Source: JBFWUM01 sp050247255 (lineage in GTDB: Bacteria > Acidobacteriota > Vicinamibacteria > Vicinamibacterales > UBA2999). Taken from it: DNA of 8,848 nucleotides. Positions 7,028 to 8,848 of this stretch are shown here, piece after piece (positions within the stretch are counted from its first letter, which is position 1; each line of letters starts with the position of its first letter). The stretch lies in contig JBFWUM010000087.1 in the NCBI GenBank assembly GCA_050247255.1, positions 1-8,848 of the forward strand, read 5' to 3'. Position numbers and translations under genes: made by a program. The notes under the pieces were generated by a model that saw only the letters and a program-made list of their open reading frames with translations, was not told the origin of the DNA and ran no database searches.

Positions 7028-7957
7028 CTGGCCGCGGCGCTCAGCGTCTACTCGATGGGGGTGTTCATCGGCTCCGGCCTGGCGCTGATGGTGGGCGGCC
7101 TGGTCGTGCAGGCGGTGTCGACGCTGCCGCCGATGGATGTGCCGCTCATCGGCGTCATCGCGCCGTGGCGTTTTACATTTCTCGCCGTCGGCCTGCCGGG
7201 CATCCTGGTTGCGGCGCTGCTGCTGACGGTCCGCGAACCGATCCGGAAGAACCTGGCAGCTGGCGGGGCGCGGTTGTCGATGGCCGAGGTGATCGGCGAG
7301 GTGCGCCAGCGCTGGCAGTCGGTGCTCGGCGTCTCTGTGGGCATGGGCGGGCAGGCGATGTGCACCTACGCGTTCATCGCCTGGGGCCCGGCCTTCTTCC
7401 AGCGCGTGCATGGATGGAGCGCGGGGCAGACGGGGCAGACGCTCGGGTTGATGATTCTCGTCACCGGGTGCACCGGCATGTACCTGGGCGGCTCGCTCTC
7501 CGATCGCTGGTTGAAGCAGGGCGTGCGGGAAGCGCCGCTCAAGGTCGGCGTCTACGCCGCCGTCGGCACGGCGTTGTTCTTCGGGCTGGCGTTCCTGAGC
7601 CCCGGCGCCAGCGCCGGCTGGACGGTTGCCATGTTGTGGGGCGGGCTATTCTGTCTGGCGTTCCCGATCGGCAGCGCCTACGCGTCGCTGCAGCTGATCG
7701 TGCCCAACCAGGTCCGCGGGCAGGTCACCGCCCTGCTGCTGGTCATCTTCAACCTGATTGGACTGACGCTCGGCCCGCTGCTGCCTGCGCTCATGAACGA
7801 CCGTGTCTTCGAGGATCCGATGCGTGTCGGCACCTCGATCGGCATCACGGTCGTGGGCGGGTCGGCGTTCATGATCCTGTTGTTCCGTTCCATTTACGCG
7901 CACTATCGCCGGCACCACGCGCTGATGCACCCGGCGATCGAGGGTGTCACCGCCTGA
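7028..7957 (+). CDS. MFS transporter, N-terminal part lost in gap
   Basis: The 309 visible residues contain eight hydrophobic segments, consistent with TM5-TM12 of a 12-helix major facilitator. The first visible segment, ALSVYSMGVFIGSGLA, corresponds to the helix just after the central TM4/5 loop in Spinster-like MFS proteins. TM6 (WRFTFLAVGLPGILVAALLL) is followed by the cytoplasmic middle loop with REPIRK. The second half shows the typical GGSLSDRW motif (a C-half motif A relative) and a polar, His/Arg-rich tail. It is an inner-membrane transporter; import of an aromatic acid is inferred from the CoA ligase before it and the hydrolase after it. The first codon after the gap is not a start codon, and about 120 residues are missing. 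The stop codon overlaps the ribosome binding site of the next gene. Confidence 0.88.
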   Translation: MAAALSVYSMGVFIGSGLALMVGGLVVQAVSTLPPMDVPLIGVIAPWRFTFLAVGLPGILVAALLLTVREPIRKNLAAGGARLSMAEVIGEVRQRWQSVLGVSVGMGGQAMCTYAFIAWGPAFFQRVHGWSAGQTGQTLGLMILVTGCTGMYLGGSLSDRWLKQGVREAPLKVGVYAAVGTALFFGLAFLSPGASAGWTVAMLWGGLFCLAFPIGSAYASLQLIVPNQVRGQVTALLLVIFNLIGLTLGPLLPALMNDRVFEDPMRVGTSIGITVVGGSAFMILLFRSIYAHYRRHHALMHPAIEGVTA

Positions 7958-7961
7958 GGAG
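7956..7961 (+). promoter_or_regulatory. Ribosome binding site of the amidohydrolase gene
   Basis: GAGGAG overlaps the transporter stop codon and lies four bases before the GTG at 7966. It fixes that GTG as the start and ties the two genes into one operon. Confidence 0.8.
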
Positions 7962-7965
7962 CCCA

Positions 7966-8823
7966 GTGGATATTTCTCGTTTGACCGCCATCGACGTTCA
8001 CGTTCATCTCGAGCACGAAGACGGAGGATCGGCCGCCGACGCCGCGGCGGCGAAGCACTTCAAGGGAGGCGCGCCGCGCGGCGCCGCGGCGCTGGCCGAC
8101 TACTATCGATCGCACAACATCGGCTGCGTCGTGTTCACGGTCGACGAAAAGCTGACGGGGCGCCCGCGCGTCTCGAACCGCACGGTGGCGCAGTTCGCCG
8201 CCGACAATCCCGACCTGGCGATCGCGTTCGCCAGCATCGATCCGCACCGTGGCGCCGACGGCGTGCGCGAGGCGCGGGAGCTGGTTGATGCCGGCCTCGT
8301 GCGCGGCCTCAAACTGCACCCGCCGCTCCAGCAATTCTTCCCCAGCGACCGGATCGCCTACCCGCTCTACGAGGTGTTCGCGGAAGCGAAGCTGCCGGTC
8401 CTGTTTCACACCGGCCACAGCGGCATCGGCACGGGGATGCGCGGCGGCGGCGGCATCCGCCTGAAGTACGGCAACCCGATGGACATCGACGATGTGGCCG
8501 TCGATCTGCCGGACATGCCGATCATCCTGGCGCACCCCTCGTTCCCGTGGCAGGACGAGGCAATCTCGGTGTGCATGCACAAGCCAAACGTCTACATCGA
8601 CCTCTCCGGCTGGTCGCCGAAGTACTTCTCGGCGACGCTGGTCCAGTACGCGAACACGGTACTCAAGCACAAGGTGCTGTTCGGGTCGGACTATCCGTGG
8701 ATCACGCCTGACCGCTGGCTGGCGGACTTCGAGAAGCTGCCGATCCGCGACGAGGTCCGGCCGCTCATCCTCAAGGAGAACGCCGCGCGTCTATTCGGCT
8801 GGACCGCGGCGGCGACGGCGTGA
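7966..8823 (+). CDS. Amidohydrolase-2 family enzyme, candidate aryl-beta-ketoacyl-CoA hydrolase (CouO-like)
   Basis: The 285-residue product belongs to the amidohydrolase-2 (PF04909, ACMSD-like) TIM-barrel family. The metal and catalytic positions are present: H12 and H14 in the HVH strand, H148 in LFHTG, H190 in ILAHPSFPW and D242 in FGSDYPW, with KLHPP at 116-120 lining the site. Family members decarboxylate or hydrolyse aromatic or keto acids. The size and the neighbourhood of a hydroxycinnamoyl-CoA ligase and an MFS transporter fit CouO of the Rhodococcus p-hydroxycinnamate pathway. CouO cleaves 4-hydroxyphenyl-beta-ketoacyl-CoA to release the benzoate-type product. That assignment is inference; a resorcylate- or carboxyvanillate-type decarboxylase is the main alternative. 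The GTG start is supported by the GAGGAG site eight bases after the transporter stop begins. The protein has no signal peptide and should act in the cytoplasm. No terminator is seen in the last 25 bases of the window. Confidence 0.87.
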   Translation: MDISRLTAIDVHVHLEHEDGGSAADAAAAKHFKGGAPRGAAALADYYRSHNIGCVVFTVDEKLTGRPRVSNRTVAQFAADNPDLAIAFASIDPHRGADGVREARELVDAGLVRGLKLHPPLQQFFPSDRIAYPLYEVFAEAKLPVLFHTGHSGIGTGMRGGGGIRLKYGNPMDIDDVAVDLPDMPIILAHPSFPWQDEAISVCMHKPNVYIDLSGWSPKYFSATLVQYANTVLKHKVLFGSDYPWITPDRWLADFEKLPIRDEVRPLILKENAARLFGWTAAATA

Positions 8824-8848
8824 GCACAGGGAACGCGCGTCAGACCCT

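Noticed and set aside
6101..7411. A 436-codon minus-strand open frame across the N block
   Set aside because: It lies antisense to the ligase and transporter and includes the placeholder; no recognisable protein.
8069..8093. GC-only self-complementary run (GCGCC/GGCGC repeats)
   Set aside because: It encodes Gly-Ala-Pro-Arg-Gly-Ala-Ala-Ala of the amidohydrolase and reflects alanine/glycine codons rather than a repeat element.
5473..8823. A 1116-codon plus-strand open frame spanning ligase, gap and transporter and ending with the amidohydrolase
   Set aside because: Only the part from 7966 encodes a recognisable protein; upstream it is an Arg/Ala-rich out-of-frame shadow typical of high GC and crosses the N block.

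Overview
This is a GC-rich bacterial window, gene-dense and without RNA genes, mobile elements or CRISPR. Several features suggest an Acidobacteriota-type soil bacterium, probably from a metagenome assembly: the GC-rich codon use, the mix of secreted proteins of unknown family with metallo-beta-lactamase-fold enzymes, the strong GAGGAG ribosome binding sites, and a block of exactly 100 Ns. This taxonomic call is inference; the window holds no marker gene.

Layout. Positions 1-4268 on the minus strand form one tight operon. In transcription order it encodes a secreted alpha/beta hydrolase (4268-2910), a two-domain VOC/glyoxalase-type ring-cleaving dioxygenase (2888-1794), a secreted protein of unknown function (1797-940, GTG start) and a secreted metallo-beta-lactamase-fold hydrolase (943 to beyond position 1). 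The last three are joined by 4-base start/stop overlaps (GTGA and ATGA). A divergent LysR-type regulator follows on the plus strand (4325-5239), separated from the hydrolase gene by only 56 bp. Next on the plus strand are a feruloyl-CoA synthase-type acyl-CoA ligase (5285-6927, C-terminus lost in the gap), the 100-N scaffold gap (6928-7027), the C-terminal two thirds of an MFS transporter (7028-7957) and an amidohydrolase-2 family enzyme (7966-8823) resembling the CouO type of aryl-beta-ketoacyl-CoA hydrolase.

How the genes may work together. The ligase, transporter and amidohydrolase are the kind of set found in hydroxycinnamate (ferulate/p-coumarate) catabolic clusters. In such clusters the acid is imported, activated with CoA, shortened by a beta-oxidation-like route and released by retro-Claisen hydrolysis. 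The divergent operon adds an exported esterase-like hydrolase, which could free aromatic acids from esters, and a ring-cleaving dioxygenase, which could open a downstream (hydro)quinol or catechol. The LysR regulator between the two units is the natural candidate to sense an aromatic intermediate and control both. The hydratase and dehydrogenase steps are not seen; they may lie in the gap or outside the window. The one-pathway reading is inference; the individual family assignments rest on motifs visible in the sequence.

The two genes beside the N block happen to be in the same frame, so a naive translation gives a false 890-residue ligase-transporter fusion. There is no gene-free stretch longer than 300 bases.
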